Assembly (NCBI GenBank): GCA_902777605.1
Contig: CACYUI010000004.1
Location: 44,062-108,061, forward strand
Origin: an uncultured bacterium
Lineage (GTDB): Bacteria; Cyanobacteriota; Vampirovibrionia; Gastranaerophilales; Gastranaerophilaceae
DNA length: 64,000 nt
Reading direction: 5' to 3'
The notes beneath the pieces were generated by a model, which saw only the letters and a list, made by a program, of their open reading frames with translations, did no database searches and was not told the origin of the DNA. The position numbers and the translations under genes were made by a program. This document shows positions 43,019 to 51,172 of the stretch, one piece after another (the stretch's first letter is position 1; the number at the start of each line of letters is the position of its first letter).

Positions 43019-43447
43019 ATGCAAGTAAATTCAATAAACAATTCTCAAACTTTTCAAGCAAGAATTAAGATAGACAAAGGCGATGCAGCAAAGATATTAT
43101 TAGGTGGTGCTGCTTTGGCTACAACAGGACTATACTCTGCTCAATCAGGTTTCCAAAGAGATATAGTCGGTTCGGTAGATTTAGATTTTGCAAACGATAT
43201 TCAAAGTGTTAAAGATTATGTGGAAGAAGGACATAGATTAATTGATGGTCATTTTGATTATTTAGAGGAACATGGTGGCAAACCTTCTGAACTAGATGGA
43301 ATTGATAGATTGATAGGTATGAGTGGACTGGCATCTTCTGCTGCAGGCTCATATATATCAAGCATCGGTGCATCTGCACTATATAAGGGTGAAATTGATA
43401 AAGACAATGCCAAATTATTTTTAGATGATAAAAAATTACCTTCATAG
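43019..43447 (+). CDS. F-motif protein, second of the pair
   Basis: 142 residues, starting MQVNSINNSQTFQARIKID and ending DDKKLPS, the same ends as its 245-residue neighbour. The middle has a hydrophobic ILLGGAALATTGLYSA and a Gly/Ser/Ala stretch GMSGLASSAAGSYISSIGAS, with an acidic helix between them. AGAAAGGA precedes the start and two terminators follow. It looks like a shortened paralogue. Function unknown; the repeated ends suggest they are functional tags. Confidence 0.65.
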   Translation: MQVNSINNSQTFQARIKIDKGDAAKILLGGAALATTGLYSAQSGFQRDIVGSVDLDFANDIQSVKDYVEEGHRLIDGHFDYLEEHGGKPSELDGIDRLIGMSGLASSAAGSYISSIGASALYKGEIDKDNAKLFLDDKKLPS

Positions 43448-43471
43448 ATTTTAAAATGTAATATAAATAGT

Positions 43472-43507
43472 AAAAAGGCGAAGTTCTATCAACTTTGCTT
43501 TTTTGTT
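43472..43507 (+). terminator. Terminator after the F-motif pair
   Basis: AAAAAGGCGAAGTT pairs with AACTTTGCTTTTT (loop CTATC at 43486-43490), with G-T wobbles, T run at 43499-43504. Confidence 0.8.
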
Positions 43508-43532
43508 AAATTCTCATAATATTTCTTTACAT

Positions 43533-43556
43533 TTGCCTTAAATTAGGCAATTTTTT
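43533..43556 (+). terminator. Second hairpin terminator
   Basis: TTGCCT (43533-43538), loop TAAATT, AGGCAA (43545-43550), followed by six T. It may back up the first terminator or be a leader hairpin of the next gene. Confidence 0.6.
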
Positions 43557-43633
43557 ATCTTCAGTTGTTTTGTAGGTGTAGGGGTAAATATCCTCCTCTC
43601 CCCAAATCATTAAAAATAATAGGAAGTGTGTGT

Positions 43634-44773
43634 ATGCAAATTAACAATACTCCAAATTTACCAATAAATTTACCCCTAAATATTTATCAAAGAAAAATCA
43701 CATACAATAGTTCAAATGTACACCCCAATTTTAAAGGTGTTCCTTCAACCCAGCTTGCGAGCACAAAGGCAACAAGAGGAATTGAATACTCAATGCGTGT
43801 AATTGGTAATAAAATTTCAGATTTATTTCAACCAAAAGCAGGAAAACAAATTACAAGAAATATTGCTAACATAAAAGCAGAGCCTACAAGATTATATCTT
43901 GAACAACTCGGTGAAATAGGAAGATTATATAGCACTCAAAAAGTCATTGATGTAAATATAGAAAATCAGATTTTAGAAAAACTTGCTCAAAAAGGTGAAT
44001 CCGTAATATTTGTAATGAATCACTCAAATCAATCGGAAGATCCTCAAATGCTTGCAGTTTTAAGCACATTACTAAGTGATGCCTATAAAAAAGCAGGTAA
44101 AGAAAACTTCCCATTACCAAAAATTATATTGAATGAAGATATTTTAAAAACAATGAATCCAACAAAAAGAAAAGCTTTTGAAAATTTTGGTGCAGTAGGT
44201 ATAGATGCAAGTGTTGTTGGCGGTGACAAAGGGGGGAACGCAAGAGCATTTTTACCGCTTGTTAAAGATTTCGTCCGCAACAAATGTAATATATTTATAT
44301 TTCCCGAAGGAAGATTGGCTATAAGAGAAGATTTAGATTTATTTGACCGTTTTCAGGGCGGTGTTGCAAGTTTGATTAACAAAATGCTTGCTATTAAGAA
44401 GAATGTTACCGTTGTTCCTGTTGGTTTTTCTTATGGGGGCAAAAGTAAAGGTGTAGATGGTAAGATACTCGGAGATAAAAATTTAAATGGAATGAGTATA
44501 GGAACACCAATTGAAATAAAAAGAGTTGGCGAAACAACAACCATTACGAGTGGCGATATTCTAAAAAAAGAAGATTCGTGTTTGTTTGGATTCTTTGATA
44601 AACATAAAGATGTAGTAGATGTTCCGATTACTTCCGATGGAGAGCCTGTAAAACAAGAGGAAATCTCGGATTACTTAAAAACTATTTTATGTGAAAATCT
44701 TGAAATTAACACAGATTTAGCGAAGAAAAAACTTGAAATTCCTCTTGAAACAAGCGGTTTTGAAATATACTAA
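43634..44773 (+). CDS. PlsC-like acyltransferase with F-motif leader
   Basis: 379 residues from the ATG at 43634 (AGGAAG before it). The acyltransferase core starts near residue 120: FVMNHSNQSEDPQML is the catalytic block, and IFPEGRLA (222-229) the substrate-binding block of the glycerol-3-phosphate/1-acylglycerolphosphate acyltransferase family. The usual H-x4-D reads H-x4-E-D here, as if one residue were inserted. Residues 1-50 contain HPNFKGVPS, a late copy of the recurrent motif. There is no membrane helix at the N-terminus. Could make phosphatidic acid or an unusual lipid. Confidence 0.75.
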   Translation: MQINNTPNLPINLPLNIYQRKITYNSSNVHPNFKGVPSTQLASTKATRGIEYSMRVIGNKISDLFQPKAGKQITRNIANIKAEPTRLYLEQLGEIGRLYSTQKVIDVNIENQILEKLAQKGESVIFVMNHSNQSEDPQMLAVLSTLLSDAYKKAGKENFPLPKIILNEDILKTMNPTKRKAFENFGAVGIDASVVGGDKGGNARAFLPLVKDFVRNKCNIFIFPEGRLAIREDLDLFDRFQGGVASLINKMLAIKKNVTVVPVGFSYGGKSKGVDGKILGDKNLNGMSIGTPIEIKRVGETTTITSGDILKKEDSCLFGFFDKHKDVVDVPITSDGEPVKQEEISDYLKTILCENLEINTDLAKKKLEIPLETSGFEIY

Positions 44774-44865
44774 ATTTGTAATATTTCTTCATCTTATACA
44801 TAAAATAGGCAACTTTTAGGAAATTTTTTACTTTATATATATAATGTAAAAACACTAGGAAAATT

Positions 44866-46056
44866 ATGGCACCAAAAACCGGATATGTTGATGTTAAAAT
44901 AAGAGTTGGTAATAAAACACATACTGGCAAGTATAAAATGGAAGTCGGCTGTTCTTTTGAAAATAACGGTGCAATTTATAGAATGAACAACGATGGCTTG
45001 CTTAGCGTTTTTGATAAAAAGAAGCAAGATTGGATTGCCGGAATAAAAGAAATTGAAATGACCAACTATCAACTTGATGTTTTTGAAGCTGTTGCAAATA
45101 ACAATCAAGAGAAAATAAATGGTAAAAAATCTCAAAACATTATATTAAGTAAAGCTGATATAGATTCTGCTCTTGCGAAGTACAGAAAAAAGGAACTCAA
45201 TAGCGATTTACAAGAGTTTATACAATCAGATGATGCAACTAAAAGACATTCCAAAATCAAGTATTCAACAGAAGGAACACAAGCGTATTCTATAGATAGA
45301 GCTTTCTCTACGGTAGTTATACCTGATGACAAAAATTTAAGAAATGATAAAAATTTTTCTACAGAATTGATTTTTAAATATGGAAGTGCACAAGAAAGTT
45401 TAAAATTATCAGATTATGTACACAACGATGTATTGAGTAATGATACAATCGCAAAAAATATTGTTCCAAATAATATAGCAAACATTAAAGATAAAACGAC
45501 TCAAAAAAATACTGTAACTAAGGATAGAACAATTAAAATTAAAACATTGCCATCACAGAAAGGCAGAGTGTTTTATGCAAAAAATTTAAAACCTTCATCA
45601 CAAGCTATTAATCTTATAAAAAAGCGTGAAAAGTTTGTATCATATACATACGATGATTTGGACAAGTATAATCCGAGAAAATTTATTAAAAAGGGTATGA
45701 AGTACAAAGGAACTCTAACCATCGGGTATGGTCATACGCGTGGTGTAAAACCGGGTATGCAGTTGTCAAAAAAAGATGCTGAAAAACTTTTAGTAAAAGA
45801 TATGAAATCAGCAGTAAAAGCTGTAAAGAAACATGTAAAAGTAAAAATAACTCAAAATCAATTTGATGCGCTTGTATCATTTGTATTTAATGTAGGAGAA
45901 AGAGCATTCAAAGACTCACAGCTTTTAAAATATATTAATGCAAATCGTTTTAAAGATGCATCAAACCAGTTTCCATTATGGAAAGTTAGTAATGGTCAAG
46001 TATGTAGAGGGCTTATCAATAGAAGAGCTGAAGAACGCAAAGTATTTCTTGCATAA
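44866..46056 (+). CDS. GH24 phage-type lysozyme domain protein, no signal peptide
   Basis: 396 residues. The C-terminal 150 residues are a GH24 lysozyme: E255 in IKKREKFVSYTYDD is the catalytic acid, followed by GTLTIGYGHT (284-291), and later NQFDALVSFVFNVG and WKVSNGQVCRGLINRRAEE. The N-terminal 240 residues are lineage-specific and polar, without a signal peptide, holin or phage gene nearby. A GRYxx export signal is not visible. It may be a self-murein remodelling enzyme or an attack enzyme delivered by an unknown route. It ends 2 bp from the convergent mutS2. Confidence 0.82.
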   Translation: MAPKTGYVDVKIRVGNKTHTGKYKMEVGCSFENNGAIYRMNNDGLLSVFDKKKQDWIAGIKEIEMTNYQLDVFEAVANNNQEKINGKKSQNIILSKADIDSALAKYRKKELNSDLQEFIQSDDATKRHSKIKYSTEGTQAYSIDRAFSTVVIPDDKNLRNDKNFSTELIFKYGSAQESLKLSDYVHNDVLSNDTIAKNIVPNNIANIKDKTTQKNTVTKDRTIKIKTLPSQKGRVFYAKNLKPSSQAINLIKKREKFVSYTYDDLDKYNPRKFIKKGMKYKGTLTIGYGHTRGVKPGMQLSKKDAEKLLVKDMKSAVKAVKKHVKVKITQNQFDALVSFVFNVGERAFKDSQLLKYINANRFKDASNQFPLWKVSNGQVCRGLINRRAEERKVFLA

Positions 46057-46058
46057 CT

Positions 46059-48425
46059 TTACTTTATATCAATAACACAGACTCCGTCACCGCCTTCGGC
46101 GTCTTCTCCTACTCTAAATTTCGCAACATATGGAGATGTTGAAACGAATTCTCTGATTGCTGATTTAAGTGCTCCAGTCCCATGTCCATGAATAATATAA
46201 ACAGGAGAAAGATTAGCTAAGCTGGCTTTATCTAGATATGCTTCCAACTCGTCAAGTGCCTCTTCTACTCTTGTTCCTCGTAGGTCGAGAGTATTTGATA
46301 TATCATATTTTTTAAGAGAAAAACTGCTATCTTTTTTCATAGCTCCTAGAGGAAGTGAAACTTTTTTTGCCATTTGCGGGTCAAACATTACGAGCTTATC
46401 TTTCTTAACCTTGGTTTTTATCATACCCATTTGTATAAATAATGAATCATTTTTGTCTGGCAAAGATAAGATAGTAACAGGTTGATTAAGTTCTTTTATC
46501 ATTACCTTATCATTTATTTTTACTTCATCCCAATCTAAATCGATATATTGTTCTTTATCTTCAACAACTCTTAAGTTATTTCTGAATTTTTGTTCAACTT
46601 GTGCTAATCTTGCATATGAACGGCGGGCAATTTTCTCTGATTTTTCCTGTCTTAATTCGCGTAAAATGTTTTTAATAGTATCTTTAGCGTCATCAAGCTG
46701 GTTTTCAAATCTGTCTTTGATAATTTTCAAAGATTTTTTCTTCTCTTTTTTCTGTTCACTTAATTCTTTTTCGTAATATTTTTTGAGTTCGGCAGCTTCA
46801 CTATTTAAAGTTTCGGCTTCTTTTAAGTTTATATCCAATCTTGTTTGCGTATCTTGTAATCTTTCTACCGCAAGGCTGGAAGCATCCCTTTGAGTAATTA
46901 AAAGTTCTTTTGCTTCCCAAACTAAATCTTTATTTAAGCCAAGATTTGAAGCGATAGCTATTGCATTACTAAGCCCCGGAATTCCTATAACGAGTTTATA
47001 TGTTGGTGAAAGAGATTCTGTATCAAACTCGACAGACGCGTTCTTGAAATAAGAATCGCTAAATTCTAATGTTTTCAACTCTCCATAGTGAGTTGTAATA
47101 ATTGAAAAAGAGTGTTTTTTGCTCAGAGCTTTCATTATAACTTCCGCTAAAGTAGCACCTTCAAGCGGGTCAGTCCCTGCACATAATTCATCAATAAGTA
47201 CAAATGTTTCTGAATCAGATTTTTCAAGAATTTCAATTACATTTTTCATATGTGAAGAAAAAGTTGAAAGATTTTGCAAAATATCCTGCTCATCACCAAT
47301 ATCTGCAAGAACTTTTTCAAACGGATAAATTTTAGCCTCAGCACAAGGTAAAAACATTCCTGATTTCATCATGAGAATAAACAAACCGACTGTTTTTAAT
47401 GTAACTGTTTTTCCGCCGGTATTTGAGCCTGTAATAATTATAGATTTATAACCCCTGCCTATTTCAAAGTCATTTTCAACAATATTTTCAACTCTTCCTA
47501 TTAGTAATGGATGCCGCATTAAATCGAGTTTTACCAGTTTTTCTCTTGAAAGAATCGGTTCTACTGCTTGAATTTTAACCGCATATCTTGCTTTCGCAAA
47601 ATGGAAATCAATTTCTGCAATAGTTTTTTCCATTAAAATAAGAGCATCTATTTCTCTTTTTACTTCATTACTCAGCGCTGTTAAAATTCTGATAATTTCT
47701 GCATATATTTTAGATTTTAACTCTCTTATTTTATTGTTAAGAGGAACTATTTGTTCAGGTTCAATATAAAATGTCCTGTTTGTAGCTGAAACATCATGTA
47801 CAATGCCGCCAACTTTGCTCTTTGACGAGGCTTTTACTTGAAAAACAATTCTATCATCTCTGAATGTATAAATATTTTCTTGCAAATGTTTTTGAAAGTC
47901 AGGAGAATTCATTAGAGATGTTACTTTATCCTTAAGGTTAATTTCCGTATCCCGCAGGGAAGAATACAACCCGCTCAAATCAGGTGTTGCATTCTGTTTT
48001 ACAGTATAATTATCATCAAAAGTATCTGCTATCTTATCTTCTAATTCTTTATTTGAATATAGAAAATCTGACAGTTGATGCATTTGGGCATCATAGTTCA
48101 AATTTTCTTTCAAAAAGTTTTTTACAATTCTAGATGTGCGCATTGATTTTGAAATGTCGACAAGTTCTTCTTCTATAAAATATTCATTTTTTTCTTTTAG
48201 TTTGGAAAAATCTTGAATTTTTTCAATGGGAATGTCTCGTGTCATATCAAGTACGCTTTTAGCTTCTCGAGTTAGTACAAGTTGTCTGTATATATCATCA
48301 TCTGTCACGAATGGAGTAAGTTCTAAGCACATTTTTTTAGACTGTTCTGTTTTTGCAAATCTGGACAGTACAGTCAATATTTTGTCGTATTCAAGAGCCT
48401 TTTGTGATTTTTGGATTATACTCAT
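46059..48425 (-). CDS. mutS2: MutS2 (Smr-domain MutS homologue)
   Basis: 788 residues. The MutS-type ATPase has Walker A GSNTGGKT (333-340) and Walker B VLIDELCAGTDPLEGA. It lacks the mismatch-recognition domain of MutS. The C-terminal Smr domain begins LDLRGTRVEEALDELE and has IIHGHGTGALK, the nuclease-like signature. MutS2 is known to suppress recombination and, in Bacillus, to split collided ribosomes, which would fit with the RqcH gene in this window. A coiled coil lies between the domains. Confidence 0.93.
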   Translation of the reverse strand: MSIIQKSQKALEYDKILTVLSRFAKTEQSKKMCLELTPFVTDDDIYRQLVLTREAKSVLDMTRDIPIEKIQDFSKLKEKNEYFIEEELVDISKSMRTSRIVKNFLKENLNYDAQMHQLSDFLYSNKELEDKIADTFDDNYTVKQNATPDLSGLYSSLRDTEINLKDKVTSLMNSPDFQKHLQENIYTFRDDRIVFQVKASSKSKVGGIVHDVSATNRTFYIEPEQIVPLNNKIRELKSKIYAEIIRILTALSNEVKREIDALILMEKTIAEIDFHFAKARYAVKIQAVEPILSREKLVKLDLMRHPLLIGRVENIVENDFEIGRGYKSIIITGSNTGGKTVTLKTVGLFILMMKSGMFLPCAEAKIYPFEKVLADIGDEQDILQNLSTFSSHMKNVIEILEKSDSETFVLIDELCAGTDPLEGATLAEVIMKALSKKHSFSIITTHYGELKTLEFSDSYFKNASVEFDTESLSPTYKLVIGIPGLSNAIAIASNLGLNKDLVWEAKELLITQRDASSLAVERLQDTQTRLDINLKEAETLNSEAAELKKYYEKELSEQKKEKKKSLKIIKDRFENQLDDAKDTIKNILRELRQEKSEKIARRSYARLAQVEQKFRNNLRVVEDKEQYIDLDWDEVKINDKVMIKELNQPVTILSLPDKNDSLFIQMGMIKTKVKKDKLVMFDPQMAKKVSLPLGAMKKDSSFSLKKYDISNTLDLRGTRVEEALDELEAYLDKASLANLSPVYIIHGHGTGALKSAIREFVSTSPYVAKFRVGEDAEGGDGVCVIDIK

Positions 48426-48466
48426 TATATGTTGATTATATGGGGGTAAATAATTTTATTCAAGTT

Positions 48467-49702
48467 TTATACCAAATTCTCTTTTGTTAATTCTATATTT
48501 TTTAGAGTATTAAATTCTCCTTCGTTAAGAATTACATTAAGATAATTTCTTGTAACACCTTTGAATTTTCCGGTGTTTTTATCCGGTCGTTTTTCTATCA
48601 AAACTTCTTGAGTAGTACCAATGTTTTCTGATTTAAAAATATTGAGTTTTTCCTGTGATATCTGTTTTATAATTGTTGCTCTTTCCTCTTTAATATTGTC
48701 AGGCAAGTGTCCTTCCATTTTTTCTGCAGTTGTTCCTTGTCGGATTGAATATGGGAAAACATGAATTTGTGATAAATTAGATTTCTTCAGATTTTCTACA
48801 GTTATTTGAAAATCTTCCTCTGTTTCTCCTACAAATCCTGCGATAATATCGCTTCCCAAAAATGGTTTATTAAAACGAGAAACAATATCTTCTATTTGGT
48901 CTAAATAATATTCAACCGTATAATGTCTGTTCATTCTTTTAAGGGTATTATTACAAGCTGATTGGAGTGACAAGTGAAAATGTGGGCAAAATTTTTCGCT
49001 TTTTTGCAAAAAGTCTAACAACTCATTTGTGATTTCGTGCGGATTAAGTGAACCCAAACGATATCTCGGAATTTTGGTTTCTTTTTCAATTTTTTGCAAA
49101 AGTTTTAGTAGTCCGCCTTCGTATAATCCGATATGAATTCCTGTTAAAACGACTTCTTTATATCCATTTTCGCAATAACGATTGACTTCTTTTACTATAA
49201 ATTCAGAATCTGCGCTTCGTGATTTTCCTCTGCCAAATGGTATTATGCAGTATGAGCATCTGTTGTCACAGCCATCTTGAATTTTTAGGCTTATTCTTGT
49301 TTTAGTTGTGTCATTTAATATGACGGGATAAAAATTGTTTTCACCCATTAAATCTTTTACGGCATATCTTTTATCTTCGTTTAAAAGTTCTGCCAACTTG
49401 AATTTGTCCTCATTGCCTATTACACAGTCAATAAAATCTTCTTTTAACAATTTGTCTTTTTCAATTTGTGCAATACAACCTGTTAAAACAGTTTTTAGTC
49501 CGAGTGAGTGTGCATGTCTTAGTAAATAAAAAGCTTCGTTATCGCTTTTGTGTGTAACGGAACATGAATTTAGAATGTAAAAATCTGCTTCCTCAAGGCT
49601 TTTAACCTGTTCATAACCTGAGTTAACCAATTTTTCTGCAACAATTTGTCCTTCGAATTGGTTAGATTTGCATCCCATAGATTTTAAGTAAAATTTTTGC
49701 AT
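48467..49702 (-). CDS. mtaB: tRNA t6A37 methylthiotransferase MtaB
   Basis: 411 residues. N-terminal cluster cysteines C11, C47 and C76; radical SAM motif C145-x3-C149-x2-C152 in DGCDNRCSYC; SLNPHEI and DIIAGFVGETEEDF typical of this branch; TRAM domain at the C-terminus. It converts t6A37 to ms2t6A37 in tRNA-Lys. It differs from MiaB here in the N-terminus and lack of the insertion. 41 bp upstream of mutS2. Confidence 0.92.
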   Translation of the reverse strand: MQKFYLKSMGCKSNQFEGQIVAEKLVNSGYEQVKSLEEADFYILNSCSVTHKSDNEAFYLLRHAHSLGLKTVLTGCIAQIEKDKLLKEDFIDCVIGNEDKFKLAELLNEDKRYAVKDLMGENNFYPVILNDTTKTRISLKIQDGCDNRCSYCIIPFGRGKSRSADSEFIVKEVNRYCENGYKEVVLTGIHIGLYEGGLLKLLQKIEKETKIPRYRLGSLNPHEITNELLDFLQKSEKFCPHFHLSLQSACNNTLKRMNRHYTVEYYLDQIEDIVSRFNKPFLGSDIIAGFVGETEEDFQITVENLKKSNLSQIHVFPYSIRQGTTAEKMEGHLPDNIKEERATIIKQISQEKLNIFKSENIGTTQEVLIEKRPDKNTGKFKGVTRNYLNVILNEGEFNTLKNIELTKENLV

Positions 49703-49746
49703 ACAAAAATATTAACATAAAACATACTTGTGTTAAATCTGTATTA

Positions 49747-49775
49747 TTGACCTTTGGGTATATTAAAGGTAAAAT
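49747..49775 (+). promoter_or_regulatory. Strong promoter for the SLC45-like transporter
   Basis: TTGACC (49747-49752), 17-base spacer, TAAAAT (49770-49775). The start codon at 49807 lies 31 bp downstream; this supports that start over an upstream in-frame one at 49747. Confidence 0.65.
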
Positions 49776-49806
49776 TTATATATTAGTTTTTATAAGGGGA
49801 GTTTAT

Positions 49807-51171
49807 ATGGAAGAATTAAAGAAATTTAATACTGCTAAGTTCTTGAGTTTTGCTCTTGGCTTTTTCGGACTTCAATTTGCTTGGCAGATGCGAATAATTT
49901 TATCAGGACCTGTTACTGAAAATTTAGGCGCTTCACCGTTTATTTTTGGTTTAATATGGCTTGCGGGACCTTTTACCGGTATGGTCGTTCAACCAATTAT
50001 TGGTGCTTTGTCTGATAAGACCACTTCTCCGTTTGGCAGAAGAAGACCTTATTTATTAGGCGGTGCTTTATTATCTGCACTTGCACTTTGGGCACTTCCT
50101 AATTCAGAACTTATTACAAATACGATAGGTTCAACTTTTCATATACTTGTTCATCCTTTAGCAGCATTGTGTTTTGCGGCAGCCATGATTTGGATTTTAG
50201 ATGCTTGTGTTAATATTGCACAAGGCCCTTACAGAGCCTTGATTCCTGATGTTGTACCGCAAGAACAGCACTCTGTTGCGAATTCTTACATTAGTCTTGC
50301 AATAGGTCTTGGCTCTGTTGTGGCTGCAGGAACTGCACCATTTTTAAAGTGGGCATTTAATTATCAAATGAGTATCAATGCTCAATTTATTATGGCAGCC
50401 CTCGCTTTTGCTCTCGGTATGGCTTGGACTTGTATTATGATTAAAGAACGCAAGTATGAACCAAAAGAAGAAGAACAAAAGGAAAAAATTAATTTTGTAC
50501 AATCATTAAAAGACTTTTTTGCACTTTCTCCTGAGGTCGGTAAGATATGCTGGATGCAGTTTTTCACTTGGATTGGAAATATGTGTATGATGATTTATTT
50601 TACTCAATATGCAGTGCATACAGTTTATGGTGTTCCAGATTTGTCAGGGGTGAGTGAAGCTATAAAATCGTCCTATGACACTGCAGTACTTGCCGGTACA
50701 AATTTCTCATCAATATGCTTTGCAATATTTAATCTTGTATGTTTCCTTGTTGCAATTCCGATTGGTGTTTTTTCTGTAAAATACGGAAACAAAAAAGTTC
50801 ATATTATATCTATGTTATCAATGGCACTTGCATTTTTAGGAATGGCATTCTGTCACGATGTTAAAGCTGTTGCAATACTAATGGGACTTTCGGGACTTGG
50901 ATGGGCAAGTATTTGTGCGCTTCCGTTTGCTATGCTTTCTCAATATATAAAACCCGGAACGGAAGGTTCTGTAATGGGTATATTTAATATCTTTATTGCA
51001 GGTCCTCAAGTATTTGTTTGTACTCTTGTATCTTGGTTTATTAACAAATGTTCGTTCAATGTGTTTGATGGAGTAAATTATCACTGGGAATACACATTTA
51101 TTATCGGTGCAATTTGCTTAGTAGCAGCATCAATAATCGCATCAAGAGTAAAAGATAAGATTGCAGAATAA
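49807..51171 (+). CDS. MFS sugar transporter, SLC45/sucrose-maltose-like
   Basis: 455 residues with about twelve transmembrane helices. The loop after helix 2 reads IIGALSDKTTSPFGRRRPYL, which is the motif-A form of SLC45 and plant/bacterial sucrose-maltose proton symporters (GxxSDxxxSxxGRRRPY). FGLQFAWQMR in helix 1 is also typical. With two GH13 enzymes in the window, maltose or another alpha-glucoside is a plausible substrate (inference). The start has AAGGGGAG. The next gene starts 1 bp after the stop, so the two are co-transcribed. Confidence 0.85.
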   Translation: MEELKKFNTAKFLSFALGFFGLQFAWQMRIILSGPVTENLGASPFIFGLIWLAGPFTGMVVQPIIGALSDKTTSPFGRRRPYLLGGALLSALALWALPNSELITNTIGSTFHILVHPLAALCFAAAMIWILDACVNIAQGPYRALIPDVVPQEQHSVANSYISLAIGLGSVVAAGTAPFLKWAFNYQMSINAQFIMAALAFALGMAWTCIMIKERKYEPKEEEQKEKINFVQSLKDFFALSPEVGKICWMQFFTWIGNMCMMIYFTQYAVHTVYGVPDLSGVSEAIKSSYDTAVLAGTNFSSICFAIFNLVCFLVAIPIGVFSVKYGNKKVHIISMLSMALAFLGMAFCHDVKAVAILMGLSGLGWASICALPFAMLSQYIKPGTEGSVMGIFNIFIAGPQVFVCTLVSWFINKCSFNVFDGVNYHWEYTFIIGAICLVAASIIASRVKDKIAE

Positions 51172-51172
51172 A

